Shown one piece after another: positions 10,649 through 21,959 of a stretch of DNA of 64,000 nt. Origin of the DNA: Buddleja alternifolia (lineage: Eukaryota; Streptophyta; Magnoliopsida; Lamiales; Scrophulariaceae); assembly GCA_019426215.1 (NCBI GenBank), contig CM033408.1, forward strand, positions 23,132,375 through 23,196,374, in the 5' to 3' direction. The notes beneath the pieces were generated by a model that saw nothing but the letters and a program-made list of their open reading frames with translations, did no database searches and had not been told where the DNA came from. Each line of letters starts with the position of its first letter. Position 1 is the first letter of the stretch. The position numbers and the translations under genes were made by a program.

Positions 10649-11906
10649 TGTTAGAGTATATGCCCTCGAATGCCATAAAGAGGATAGATTTATAGGGCAT
10701 AAACATTGTAACTAAACTATGGTTTTTCTATTAATATAAGGCAGATGATTGTTGTTTTCTTATAGGCATTTATAAGGTGTGAATAAACAACGTAAAGTCC
10801 TTGATGACAAGGCAAACGTTCTACCTCATATGGGATAGGAGGGAAGGCACTTGAATGGTTTGACCCTTGACATCTAAAAGGGTTCGCAAGTTTAAGAAAT
10901 ATTGATTGGGCATCAATAGTGAATAAAGACTTGTATGATGTAAGTTTTGACAGAGAAAATGCCAGTCGTACACTATGGAAATGGTAGTGGGAACTTATAT
11001 CATAGACGTGTCAGTTGGACTGATATGTTTGAACACGGCTCGCATCAGTTCATCACATGGGTATTCACTCATTGACAGTCATTGATGAAACTGATAAGTA
11101 GTGATAGGCACGTGTAAATCTCTGACCTGAGAAATCGAGTTGAAGATGTACTTGTGACATCAAGTTTGTCATTAGAGTAGTTAGATTCAAATCACCTGTT
11201 GGTGGAATCGATCTCGAAGTGTGACTTGATGGGCAAGTAGCATTGTTAACTGATTTGCAATATGGAATTTATTCTCTCATAAGTGAATGAGTAAAATATC
11301 CTATGCGATCATGAATAAGTGAGGATGAAAGTCTTTGGCCAAAGCATTTAAATACCTCGACTTATTATGAGCTTAGGCATATGGTCAAGTTATATGAGTT
11401 TGACTTTAAACCATGACTCTTACTTGATTGGGATATAAGAATAAAAGGTTTATACACGTACGGTATTCACGGCGTAAAGGTTTGGAATGATCCTATTCAT
11501 TCGTTCTAAATTGGGTTACGGTGTGAGCCACGAGACTGGCTAAGTGTCACTCACACCCCCTTTGGATTTCTCCCAATTGCCTTTTGAGATGAACCTAAAG
11601 AGTCGCGCTTAAAAGAAGTGCAAAAGGAAAAACATGGGAAAAAGACTTGAGAGAAATTCACGACATTGGATGCCGTAATTAATTAATTAATTATTGGATA
11701 ATTTAATTAATTAATTAAATTAATGAGTTAATTAATTTCTTGGAGAAATTGAATTATAAATTAATTGGGAATTGAATTAATTGGATTATCCATTTATTTA
11801 TTGGATAAATAAATTATCCGATTAATTAATTAGCAAGCAAGACGAAAGCCCGAAGGCTTCCGAGCCCACTAAGGGGCGGCCAAATAGATGCCCAAATAGG
11901 GCTCTT
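10649..11906 (+). repeat. 5' LTR of copia B, 3' end deleted
   Basis: Starts TGTTAGAGTATATGCCC. It matches 14293-15545 closely, with scattered substitutions, until GGCTCTT, after which the sequence passes straight into integrase coding DNA. Confidence 0.92.
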
Positions 11907-14277
11907 TAATGGTTTAGTGTACCTAATGAAGCATAAGTCTGAATCCATTGACAAGTTCAAGGAATTCAATGCTTTAGTGGAAAATCAAACAAGTCAACGT
12001 ATAAAAACTCTTCGATCTGATCGAGGAGGAGAATATATGAGCGACGAGTTTGACTTATACCTCAGAGAGACTGGTATAGTATTACAACTCACACCTCCAG
12101 CGACTCCACAGTTGAATGGAGTAGCAGAGCGAAGGAATCGAACCTTGTTGGACATGGTTCGCTCCATGCTTAGCTACACTGATTTGCCCATTTCACTGTG
12201 GGGTCACGCGCTGCTTACAGCTGCACACATTTTAAATAGATGTCCGTCCAAGTCTGTTCCTCTGACTCCCTATGAAATGTGGAGAAATAGGAAACCAAGT
12301 CTTAACCACATAAAGATTTGGGGATGTCCGGCTTATGTCAAAAAGACTAAAGTGGACAAGTTGGAGGCTAGGTCCTTAAAGGAACGTTTCATTGGATATC
12401 CTAAAGATTCTATGGGATACCTCTTTTACCTGCACAATGATCAAAGGATCATTGTAGCCTTACAAACCCACTTTCTTGAAGATGAGTTCATTCAAGAAGG
12501 AGGAACGGGTAGAAAGATTGTTCTAGAAGAACAAAATGAAACCCCACTGGATACATCTACACAGGGAATGAGAATCGAACCTTCTGTAACACAACCACAA
12601 CCACGACGATCGAATAGAGTATCTCAACCGCCTGAGATGTACGGATATCTAATGCAAAGGGAGTTGGATCTCTATTCTATGTTAAAGGAGGATCATGGAG
12701 ATGATCCCTCCACTTTTGATCAAGCGATGGTGGATGTGGATGCTGCTAGATGGCGTGAAGCTATGCAAACTAAGATCAATTCGATGCATGCAAACCAAGT
12801 CTGGAAACTTGTAGACCAACCTGAAGGGGTAAAACCAATCGAGTGTAAATGGATCTACAAGAGAAAGATTGGTGTTGATGGCAAAGTAGACACCTACAAA
12901 GCCAGGCTAGTGGCGAAAGGGTATAGTCAAAAGGAATGAATTAACTACCAAGAAACCTTCTCGCCAGTGGCTATGATCAAATCAATAAGGATTCTACTTG
13001 CAATAGCAGCACACTTAGATTATGAAATATGGCAAATGGATGTCAAAACTGCTTTCCTAAATGGATTCCTAGAAGAGGATATCTATATGGAACAGCCCAA
13101 TGGTTTTGAATCCGAGGAGCATATTCATAAGGTATGTAAACTTGAGATATCCATTTATGGACTCAAACAAGCGTCTCGTAGCTGGAATCTACGTTTTGAT
13201 GAGGTTGTCAAAGGATTTGACTTCATCAAAAATGAAGACGAGCCCTGTGTTTACAAGAAGGTCAGTGGGAGCAAGTTGACATTCCTAGTGTTATATGTAG
13301 ATGACATATTACTCATTGGGAATGAGATAGGAATGCTCACCACAACCAAGAAGCTTTCGAGTACATTCTCCATGAAAGACTTGGGAGAAACGACCTATAT
13401 TCTAAGGGTTTGGATCTATAGAGATCAAACCAAAAGAATGATAGGACTTTCTCAAGCCCTTTACTTAGAAAAGGTCCTAAAAAGGTATAGGATGGAAGAT
13501 TCTAAGAAAGGGTTCCTACCAATGAGACAAGGGATACATCTTTCGAAATCTATGTGTCCTCAAAGTGAGGAAGATAGAAAAGAAATGGACATTATACCCT
13601 ATGCGTCTGCTGTGGGCAGCTTGATGTAAGCGATGCTCTGTACTAGACCCGACATTGGTTATGCTGTGAACGTTGTTAGTCGATTTCAAGCAAACCCTGG
13701 TAAGGAACATTGGATAGCTGTGAAGAATATCCTAAAGTATTTGAAAAGAACTAAGGATAAGATTCTCACCTATGGAAGTGGTGACCTGAGGGTGGACGGG
13801 TACACTGATTCGAATTTCCAATCTAATGTTGATGACCGAAAATCCACCTCGGGATTTGTATTTACTCTAAATGGTGGAGTGGTGACTTGGAAAAGTTCCA
13901 AGCAAAGCACAACTGCAGACTCCACCACAGAGGTTGAATACATAGCTGCCTCGGAGGCAGCTAAAGAAGCTGTTTGGATTAGGAAGTTCGTTGAGGAACT
14001 TCAAGTGGTTCCTAGCATAAAGCTCTCGTTGCCACTTTATTGTGACAACACCGGAGCTATAGCGCAAGCGAAGGAACCTAGGTCTCACAATAAATCCAAA
14101 CACATAGAGAGGAGATATCACATCATAAGAGAGATCGTTGCACGAGGTGAAATAGTTGTTCAGAAAATAGCCTCAGCCGACAATGTCGCTGATCCATTGA
14201 CCAAGTCATTGGCACAGGCGGTGCTGGAAAAACATCTCGAAAAGATGGGTATTAAATACCACAGCAAATGGCATTGA
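11907..14277 (+). pseudogene. Copia B pol remnant: integrase C-half, RT, RNase H
   Basis: One reading frame from 11907 to TGA 14275-14277 with two premature stops, TGA at 12937 and TAA at 13627. Integrase keeps the second Asp (RSDRGGEY) and the Glu (NGVAERRNR) but lacks the zinc domain and first Asp. RT shows QMDVKTAFLNG and an intact YVDD at 13294-13305. RNase H shows DGYTDSNFQS and the STSGFVF...WKSSKQ...TEVEYIA motifs. The final KHLEKMGI-type tail is normal for the family. Reverse transcriptase would copy element RNA in the particle, but this copy cannot, having lost gag and protease. The start is set by the deletion junction, not an ATG. Confidence 0.93.
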
Positions 14278-14292
14278 GTGCAAGTGGGAGAT

Positions 14293-15889
14293 TGTTAGAG
14301 TTTATGCCCTCAAATGCCATAAAGAGGATAGATTTATAGGGCATAAACATTGTAACTAAACTATGGTGTTTCTATTAATATAAGGCAGTTGATTGTTGTT
14401 TTCTTATAGGCATTTATAAGGTGTGAATAAACAACGTAAAGTCCTTGATGACAAGGCGAACCTTCTACCTCCTATGGGATAGGAGGAAAGGCACTAGAAT
14501 GGTTTGACCCTTGACATCTAAAAGGATTCACAAGTCTAAGAAATATTGATTGGGCATCAATAGTGAATAAAGATTTGTATGATGTAAGTTTTGACAGAGA
14601 AAGTGCAGTCGTACACTATGGAAATGGTAGTGGGAACTTATATCATAGACGTGTCAGTTGGACTGATATGTTCGAACACGGCTCGCATCAATTCATCACA
14701 TGGGTATTCACTCATTGACAGTCAATGATGAAACTGATAAGTAGTGATAGGTACGTGTGAACCTCTGACCTGAGAAATCGAGTTGAAGAGGTACTTGTGA
14801 TATCAAGTTTGTCATTAGAGTAGTTAGATTCAAATCACTTGTTGGTGGAATCGACCTCGAAGTGCGACTTGATGGGCAAGTAGCATTGTTAACTGATTTG
14901 CAATATGGAATTTATTCTCTCATAAGTGAATGAGTAAAATATCCTATGCGATCATGAATAAGTGAGGATGAAAGTATTTGGCCAAAGCATTTAAATACCT
15001 CGACTTATTATGAGCTTAGGCATATGGTCAAGTTATATGAGTTTGACTTCAAACTATGACTCTTACTTGAGTGGGATATAAGAATAAAAGGTTTATACAC
15101 TTACGGTATTCACGGCGTAAAGGTTTGGAATGATCCTATTCATTCGTTTTCAATTGGGTTATGGTGTGAGCCACGAGACTGGCTAGGTGTCACTCACACC
15201 CCTTTGGATTCCTCCCAATTGCCTTTTGAGACGAACCTAATGAGTCGCGCTTAAAGGAAGTGCAAAAGGAAAAACATGGGAAAAAGACTTAAGAGAAATT
15301 CACGGCAATGGATGCCGTAATTAATTAATTAATTATTAGATAATTTAATTAATTAAATTAATGAGTTAATTAATTTCTTGGAGAAATTGAATTATAAATC
15401 AATTAGGAATTTAATTAATTGGATTACCAATTTATTTATTGGATAAATAAATTATCCAAATAATTAATTAGCAAGCAAGACGAAAGCCCGAAGGCTTCCG
15501 AGCCCACTAAGGGGCGGCCAAATAGATGCCCAAATAAGGCTCTTGCATGCTAGTGTTATTGTTTCATAATGATATAAATATATCACAAGGTGAAAAATAA
15601 CACAAGGCAACTTACATAACTTTCTCTCCAAGAAAAAGTCTCCCACCTCTCTCTCTCTCTCTAGCCGTCTTTGACAAGGAAGAAAGGAGGAGTTTTTCGT
15701 TTTTGATTCCGGCGTGACGAATAAGAGACGTTGGCAAATTCGGCGTTAGAGAAAAGGATCACGTTCAGAAATCAACATACGCGAGAACGGTAATTTTTCT
15801 ATACACAATTAAATACGAGGATTAGAGATGATTCGTCTTCGGGAATTAAATTTACTTTTCGCTGCGTTTTATTCGTATAATTCCCAACA
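14293..15889 (+). repeat. 3' LTR of copia B, complete
   Basis: About 1597 bp, TGTTAGAGTT...TTCCCAACA, directly after a purine-rich tract (14282-14292) and followed by TSD ATTAA. It includes AATTAATTAA-rich stretches and a CT-rich segment near 15640-15660. Confidence 0.93.
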
Positions 15890-16918
15890 ATTAATTCATT
15901 CGCCCTTCTCAAGGACAAATTACCAAACCACCCTCCAAATACAAGACTTGATTTCCCCGTCTATTCCTTTATAGCGCAACTCTCTAGGTTCATCTCGATT
16001 TGCAATGGGAGGATTCCAAAGGATGTGGGTGACACTTAGCTAGCACCGTAGCCCAATCGAGTACGAAATGACTATTATTATGAACCTCTAGATTATGAAT
16101 ACCGTATGAGTATAAGCCCTTCACTGACGTATCCCGATTGAGTGAGAGTTATGGAATATGTCAAACTCACAGGAATTGATGCTATACTAAGAATCCTAGT
16201 AATATGAGTTTATCGAACTACCCTCCGTGTCAAACATGAGTTAGTTTATTAGCTCTGGCCAGAGACTTCTAATCTCATTTACCTATAATCGCATACGATA
16301 CTTCTCGTTTACTTTCAAGACAGTGAATTCCTTATTGACAATCACCTCACATGCTACTTGCCCATTGGAACGCACTTCGCGGTCGGCCTAACTACTTTGA
16401 TGACAGAATCCAACGTCACAAGCACACTGTGACCGTGACTCCTCAGGTCTAAGGCTCACGCATACCTTCATAATCAATAATCCAATCATTGACAATCACT
16501 GAGTAAAAAACCCATGTGATCGGATTACTACGAGCCGTGTTCGAATACCCTAATCCCATCAATGTATCTATGACACAAACTCCCACTATCCCATAATGTT
16601 CGAATGACACTCCTTTGTCAGAGCATGTGTCATACAAGTCCATACGGATCTCAATGCCCAATTTGAGATTCTCCGACTTGCGAACCATATAAGGGATCAA
16701 GTATCAAACCCTTCCAGGGCCCATCTCTTTAACTACTGTAAGGAGTGCAAAGGTTTTCCTTGACACACATGGACTAGTTGTTCATTTAAGACTTATAGAT
16801 GCCATCAAAAATTATACGAACAACATACTATTGCCTTTATATTAATTAGAGGTTGCACAATATAAACTTGTTCCTTATATTCTAACTCCTCGTTGGCATC
16901 AAGGGCACATTCCCAACA

Positions 16919-17719
16919 AAAGCAAGATAAAAAACTCTCCCTTTTCCTCTCTGAAGTAGACGGCTAGGGTAGAGAGGATAGGAGGGAATTTTTCAATGTT
17001 TGGAAGCTTGTAGGATGATAATGAATCACTTAGGTTAAAATCCCTCAAGTGTAAGATATTTATATATCATAAAACTCTGAAGCCCATTAACCAAACAACT
17101 AAGCAAAACAAGCCCATATGGGCGTCCATGAGGACGTCTATAACAGAGTGGACTCGGTCAACCCGATCCAATTGCTTGGTCTTGCTTTCATTTATTTAAT
17201 TAATTAACTAATTAATACTAGGAATTAATTTATTAAATTATTTCTCCAAGAAATAAGTTATTTGATTAAATCCATTTTTAATGAATTTATTTGTTCATCT
17301 AATGAATATTAAACAATAATTAATATTTTATTTATCCAATAAACTAAATACTCTAAAGCTTTCCCAAAATATTCCCATTTGTTTTTCTTTGCTATTTTTT
17401 AAAGTGCGACTCTTTAGGTTCGTTTTATTTGGCAATGAGAGGAATCCAAAGGAGGTGGGTTATACCTAACCAGTCACGTGGCATAGTTCATAGCTCAAAT
17501 GAGATCGAATGAGTGGATCATTCCAAAACCTTCCAATCAGAATACCATATACGTATAAACTTTTTGTTTTCATGTCCCAATCAAGTGAGAGTCACGGTTA
17601 TGTCAAACTCACTAAACTTGATCATATGTATAAATTATAATAATACGAGATCATTGAATTTGCTTTCGTGCCTAGCACAAGCAACTCTATTGCTTTGTCC
17701 AAAGTCTTTGATCTCTATT
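16919..17719 (-). repeat. LTR C, copy 1, segment between LTR A and CACTA
   Basis: No gene. Aligns end to end with 24713-25522 of copy 2. It contains the conserved block with GTGCGACTCTTTAGGTTCG near 17400-17420. Confidence 0.8.
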
Positions 17720-17749
17720 CACTACTACAGAAATGACCTATAACAGCGA

Positions 17750-18062
17750 TTTTTTTGGGCCTATTACAGCGGTTTTGAACCGCTGTCATAGGTACCGCTG
17801 GCATAGGTCAAAACCATATGACAGCAGTTCCGGAACCGCTGTCATAGGTCACCCTATGACAGCGGTTCTATAGAAACTGCTGCAGTAGGGTGACCCTATG
17901 ACAGCGGTTCTATAGAAACCACTGTCATAGGGTTAAAAAAATAATAAAAAACCCTATGACAGCGGTTTCGGCGGAACCGCTGTCATAGGGTCATTTATTC
18001 AAAAAAAATTAAATTGGACCCTATGACAGCGGTTCCGGCTGAACCGCTGTCATAGGGTGGTT
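17750..18062. repeat. Subterminal palindrome array of the CACTA element (left)
   Basis: A series of inverted units: CCTATGACAGCGGTT on one arm and AACCGCTGTCATAGG on the other, separated by only a few bases. At least four near-perfect hairpins occur. The right end (about 19225-19385) repeats the theme, once as a TTGGCAGCGGTT variant. Such subterminal repeats are the usual transposase-binding region of CACTA elements. Confidence 0.85.
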
Positions 18063-18107
18063 TATTTATTTTTTTTAATTTTATTTTATCGTTTATAATG
18101 TTGCCAT

Positions 18108-18383
18108 GTTGGAATGACACAAAATTCGCACGGTCATAGCGAAACGGCATTCTGAACAAAAGGCAAGGCATTTCCTTGCGCTCTCGTGATTTTAGCCATC
18201 CGAGATTGTTTAAGGTCTCAAATATGCGTTTTATTACAAAGATACGTATTTTTGTAATAAAACGCTTATTTGAGGCCTTAAACGATCTCGGATGGCTAAA
18301 ATCACGAGAGCGCAAGACAAAGTCTTGCGTTTTGTTCAGAATGCCGTTTCTCTATGACCTTGTGAATTTCGTGTCATTCTAAC
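18108..18383. repeat. 276-bp near-perfect hairpin within CACTA
   Basis: Left arm about 18108-18245, right arm about 18247-18383, with almost no loop. GATTTTAGCCATCCGAGAT pairs with ATCTCGGATGGCTAAAATC, and GTTGGAATGACAC pairs with GTGTCATTCTAAC. Each arm carries its own small hairpin (AAGGCATTTCCTT; AAGACAAAGTCTT). Mirror-image ORFs on both strands are a by-product of the palindrome. A transcript would form long double-stranded RNA. Confidence 0.9.
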
Positions 18384-18411
18384 ACCGCAAAATTTCAACC
18401 GAGAAATATTT

Positions 18412-18905
18412 TCATAAATACACAAATATACGTACACCCACACACACACAAATATACGTACACCCACACATACACAAATATACATACACCCATCAACATA
18501 TACACAAATATACATACACCCATCAACATATACACAAATATACATACACCCATCAACATATACACAAATATACATACACCCATCCACATATATACATACA
18601 CAAATATACACACACCCACACATACACAAATACACCCATTAACATATACACATATATGCATACACCCATGAACATATACACAAATATACATACACCCATC
18701 CACATATATAAATACACAAATATCCATACACAAATATACATACACACACATACACAAATACACATACACCCACATATACACAAATATAAATACACCCACA
18801 CATACACAAATATACATACACCCACACATATATGCATACACCCACATATACATACATCTATATATACTCTATGTGTGTGTGTGTGTGTATATATATATAT
18901 TTATA
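18412..18905. repeat. ATACACCCA/ACACAAATAT minisatellite with TG and TA runs
   Basis: About 400 bp of degenerate tandem units built from CACAAATATACATACACCCA, with a ~30-bp higher-order period at 18480-18590. It is followed by (TG)n and (TA)n at 18871-18905. ORFs on both strands here are low-complexity artefacts. Confidence 0.9.
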
Positions 18906-18937
18906 TTTATCTAAAAAAAATACCAAAACTGAATTAA

Positions 18938-19125
18938 TGAAGGCGGCGGCGGCGGCGGCGGAGGTGGGCGGCGGCGGTCCTATACCGAGAGAAACCGAGA
19001 GAGAGAGAACTAGATCTAGAAATCGAGAGAGAAACCGAGAGAGAGAGAAGTAGATCTAAAAATAGAGAGAGAAACCGAGAGGGGCGGCGGACGGCGGCGG
19101 CGGCGGCGGCGGTGGTGGTGAGAGA

Positions 19126-19160
<35 letters not shown>

Positions 19161-19195
19161 GTGAGTGAGAGTGAGAGTGAGAGAGAGGGGGGGCC
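18938..19195. repeat. (CGG)n, GAGAGAAACCGAGA repeats and (GA)n tract
   Basis: CGG triplets at 18941-18976 and 19084-19115. Between them GAGAGAAACCGAGAGAGAGA units repeat three times around AGTAGATCTA-type spacers. A GA/GTGA tract runs to 19195. Strongly purine-biased on the plus strand. Confidence 0.9.
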
Positions 19196-19543
19196 GGTTT
19201 GAAATAAACCCGCCCAAAATTTGAACTTTTGGCAGCGGTTCTGCCCGAACCGCTGCCAAAAGTTCAATTTTTTTTTATATTTTTTTTGACACCTATGACA
19301 GCGGTTCAAGCCGAATCGCTGTCATAGGTCCGAACCGAGTGCCCCCTATTACAGTAGTTTTCAAAACCGCTGTCATAGGTGCGCTGTAATAGGACTTTTT
19401 TGTGGTAGTGATTATCTATAATCACAACACTTATGAAAGAACAAATCACATCTTAGTAATCAGTTAAGACTACCACTCGTCCATCAAGCACCATTTCGAG
19501 GTCGACCCCACCAACGGGTGAATTGGATCTAACTACTCTAATG

Positions 19544-21005
19544 CTGTCAAGTCTAATGTGAAAATTAGGTTTTAACTGAACCAGTGTTAGGTATTTATAA
19601 GGAGTGATGGTCTTGGAATTAACAAATTCCTCGAGCCCATTCAACTCCTCTAAAAACGCCTACCACATGCCCCCTTATCCTAAGTTGGGCCAAGTTGACT
19701 TTCAACTTAGTCCAACTTATTAATTGGGTCTAATATATTTTAATCTAATTAAAATATAATACTAATTAATATTCTTCCAAACTAGATAATCTAATTATTT
19801 AATAAAAGGATGAGTATAATAAATAAGTCTATTTATTTATTATAATTAATTTATTTCCATTAATCTAATTAATCAAATAAATTAATGTGTTCATAATAAT
19901 TACAATTAATTATTTATTATTAATTTATTTTCATTAATCCAATTAATCAAATAAATTAATTTGCTCATCAAATAGCAAATTACCTAATTTATGTAATTGA
20001 CAACGAAAGAATTCTCTTTGCTCAATTCCTTTTAAGCGCGGCTTTCTAGGTTCATTTTAATTGGCATTGGGAGTAAACCAAGGATGTGAGTGTCACTAAG
20101 CCAGTCACGTGGACTCACATCAAAACCCAATTGAAATGAATAGATCAATACGAACCTTTAGGTCACAGATACCATGTGGGTATAAGCCCTTCACTTTAAC
20201 ATCCCGATCGAGTGAGAGTCATGGAATATGTCAAACTCACAGAACTCGATTCTGTGCTTTAGGAATCATAGTAAGATGAGATTACTGAACTACCCTTATG
20301 TACTATACATAAGTTAGTTCTCCTGGTTTGGCCAAGGACTTATTATTTCATTTACCTACGATCGTATAGGACATTAACTCATTACTACGCGAGACAGTGA
20401 ATCCCCTTTTGGCAATCACCAAACAATTGCCACTTGTCCTATTGAACCGCATTGCGAGGTTGATCCCACCAAAGGGTGAAATGGATCTAACTACTCTAAT
20501 AACTCGTTCAGTGTCACAAGTCCAACCTTCGTAAATCCTCAAGTCTAAGGCTTACACACACTACCGCGATCAGTAATTCAATCATTGACTATCCAAGAGT
20601 AAATGCCTATGTGATTGAATTACGGAGAGCCTTGTTCGAATATATCAATTCCATTGACATATCTATAACTAAGCTCCCACCATCTAAAGTGACCGACTGA
20701 CACTCCTTATCAAAGTTTGCGTCATACAAGTCTGGTCTTAATGCCCAATTCAGACTCGTCGACTTGCGAACTCTATTTTAAGTAAACAAGAAACCAATAC
20801 TTCTAGTGTCCATCTCCTCAGACCATTGAGGAGTAGAAGCTCCATCTTGATTACCTTAGACTTATTTGTTCAATACTTATACTAATACCATCAAGACTGA
20901 TATGAACAAAACTATGCCTTAATTAATGAATAAGAGTTTGTACAACATAAATGTAATGCCCTAATAATCAAATTCTTCAATGGCAAGGAGGGCATAATCC
21001 TAACA
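19544..21005 (-). repeat. Copia LTR 'D', left end uncertain
   Basis: The minus-strand start TGTTAGGATTATGCCCTCC is at 21005. It carries the same internal blocks as LTRs A, B and C (the CGCGGCTTTCTAGGTTCAT block near 20040, and the AAGCCCTTCACT...TGTCAAACTCAC block near 20190-20240). Its left edge coincides with the break in LTR C. No TSD is seen, so a deletion or recombination joined them. A TATAAATACC box lies at about 19601-19592 on the minus strand. Confidence 0.7.
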
Positions 21006-21959
21006 GTTAAATCATGTCTTATAGACTTGTACGAAACTACATGCATGTTGACAAATGGGTCTAACAAATACAACAGCATAAAGAGAAGCGTGCTCTAAGA
21101 CAAGTAACAGACATATATCAAAAATACGAGGATACACCTATTCACCACAAAACTTAAAAGGTAGGTTGTACTCGTGGGCAACCTTACTTAATGCTCGGCA
21201 AGGGTAAGTTTTTTCTTTCTACCCAGTGGCTATGAAGAAACTAGGTTGATTATTTAGATGATTTCATGTTATCTCGCAGCCCTGGTGGGGTGCTCAAGAC
21301 ACTATTAAGGTAGGGTATCCCCTACTTGTTGCCTTGTGACTTTAGTAGGGTGTTAGGGTGCTTATGCAGCCCTTCAATAACGCACATCTCCTTGTCCCCC
21401 AATCCTTAATGCCTTTGTCATGAGTTAAACATTTAGAAGTGAGGTTTTTATGGAATAATTTATTATGAGCTATTGTTGTTCTTTGTGTGAATGAACCATC
21501 ATTTTTAATAGTTGGTTATTATGTATAACCTCGATCCGTAGCCTGTTTTGTGCTGAGGGGAGGGGGGCTCTAGTTTATTAGGGCCTCAACCTCTTTCTTA
21601 TAGTCCAGGAGGGGTTATAAGGTGTGCAATAGTGCCTCAACTGAAACTTTGTGAATTCGCGCAGCTTTCGTTTTGCCATCTATATCAACCTCTAATGGGG
21701 CCTTGTGGGAATTGATTTGTGGCCTCAGTCAGAAATATTGATTTCGAGGAGCACTTATGAGTGTTTGTTAGGTCATTCACCATCCATTCTCGTACTCTTA
21801 AGCACATTAAAACTCAAAAGGGGTGCTCCAAGTCACCCTTATTCACTTCTTCGCTCGTGGACAACTCGAGATTAGTTCAAATGGAAATTGAACTGAAAAG
21901 CAAAAAATAAGCTAACTTTATTTGGTACCTGCTGATGCCTCACTAGGAGTAGCACTTTT
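21006..21959. other. Unassigned, probable gypsy internal DNA
   Basis: No ORF or recognisable motif. It lies downstream (on the minus strand) of the Tat-type protease fragment and may be its decayed continuation. Confidence 0.2.

Larger units (their letters stand above)
10649..15889 (+). mobile_element. Ty1/copia element 'B', internally deleted, with 5-bp TSD
   Basis: LTRs at 10649-11906 (truncated) and 14293-15889, flanked by the perfect duplication ATTAA (10644-10648, 15890-15894). The paralogous site in copy 2 (about 23896-23906) is uninterrupted, proving insertion after the block duplicated. One deletion removed the last ~340 bp of the 5' LTR, PBS, gag, protease and the start of integrase, joining LTR directly to mid-integrase at 11906/11907. 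The polypurine tract AAGTGGGAGATT precedes the 3' LTR. Confidence 0.93.
10013..16918 (-). repeat. Solo copia LTR 'A', copy 1, split by copia B
   Basis: Ends TGTTGGGAAT at 10013 and ATTCCCAACA at 16918 with target duplication AAAGC (10008-10012 and 16919-16923). About 1.66 kb once copia B (10649-15889) and its extra ATTAA are removed. It has no internal region, so it is a solo LTR left by LTR-LTR recombination. It sits inside LTR C. Confidence 0.9.
17720..19410 (+). mobile_element. Non-autonomous CACTA (En/Spm) transposon, 1691 bp
   Basis: Termini CACTACTACAGAAATGACC at 17720 and, inverted, CACTACCACAAAAAAGTCC ending at 19410. The 3-bp target duplication ATT is at 17717-17719 and 19411-19413. 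Copy 2 has the empty site with a single ATT near 25515-25523. No transposase is encoded. The subterminal regions are packed with CCGCTGTCATAGG motifs in both orientations. The interior holds a 276-bp hairpin, a minisatellite, (CGG)n and (GA)n tracts. Strand is arbitrary. Confidence 0.95.
9362..19543. repeat. Duplicated nested-transposon block, copy 1 (with later insertions)
   Basis: From 9362 to 19543 this block aligns with 22612-25647 once two insertions are removed (copia B with its extra TSD, 10649-15894, and CACTA with its TSD, 17720-19413). Both copies hold the same pre-C flank, LTR C, and solo LTR A at the same base with the same AAAGC flanks. The left breakpoint falls inside GCATCATCC, the right one after TCTAATG. 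The outer flanks differ, so this is a duplicated pre-nested segment, not two independent insertions. Confidence 0.85.
9749..19543 (-). repeat. Copia LTR 'C', copy 1, truncated and interrupted
   Basis: It begins TGTTGGGAAAC at 9749, preceded by GGTGT (GGTTT in copy 2). It is interrupted by LTR A, copia B and the CACTA element, and is broken at 19543, where the homology to copy 2 stops and LTR D sequence starts. Its 5' terminal part is therefore missing. Confidence 0.75.

Noticed and set aside
17720..18062. CRISPR-like array (regular repeats)
   Set aside because: The repeats are palindromic CACTA subterminal units in a eukaryotic transposon, with no spacers of constant length.
17995..18382. 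Two similar ORFs on opposite strands (MRSRDFSHPR...)
   Set aside because: They are the two arms of the 276-bp hairpin read in opposite directions; the likeness is forced by the palindrome.
18336..18937. Several 70-150-codon ORFs on both strands rich in Cys/Val/Tyr or His/Thr/Ile
   Set aside because: They translate the ATACACCCA/CACAAATAT minisatellite in different frames; low-complexity artefacts.
19016..19309. Leu/Ser-rich minus-strand ORFs
   Set aside because: They come from the (GA)n and CGG tracts.
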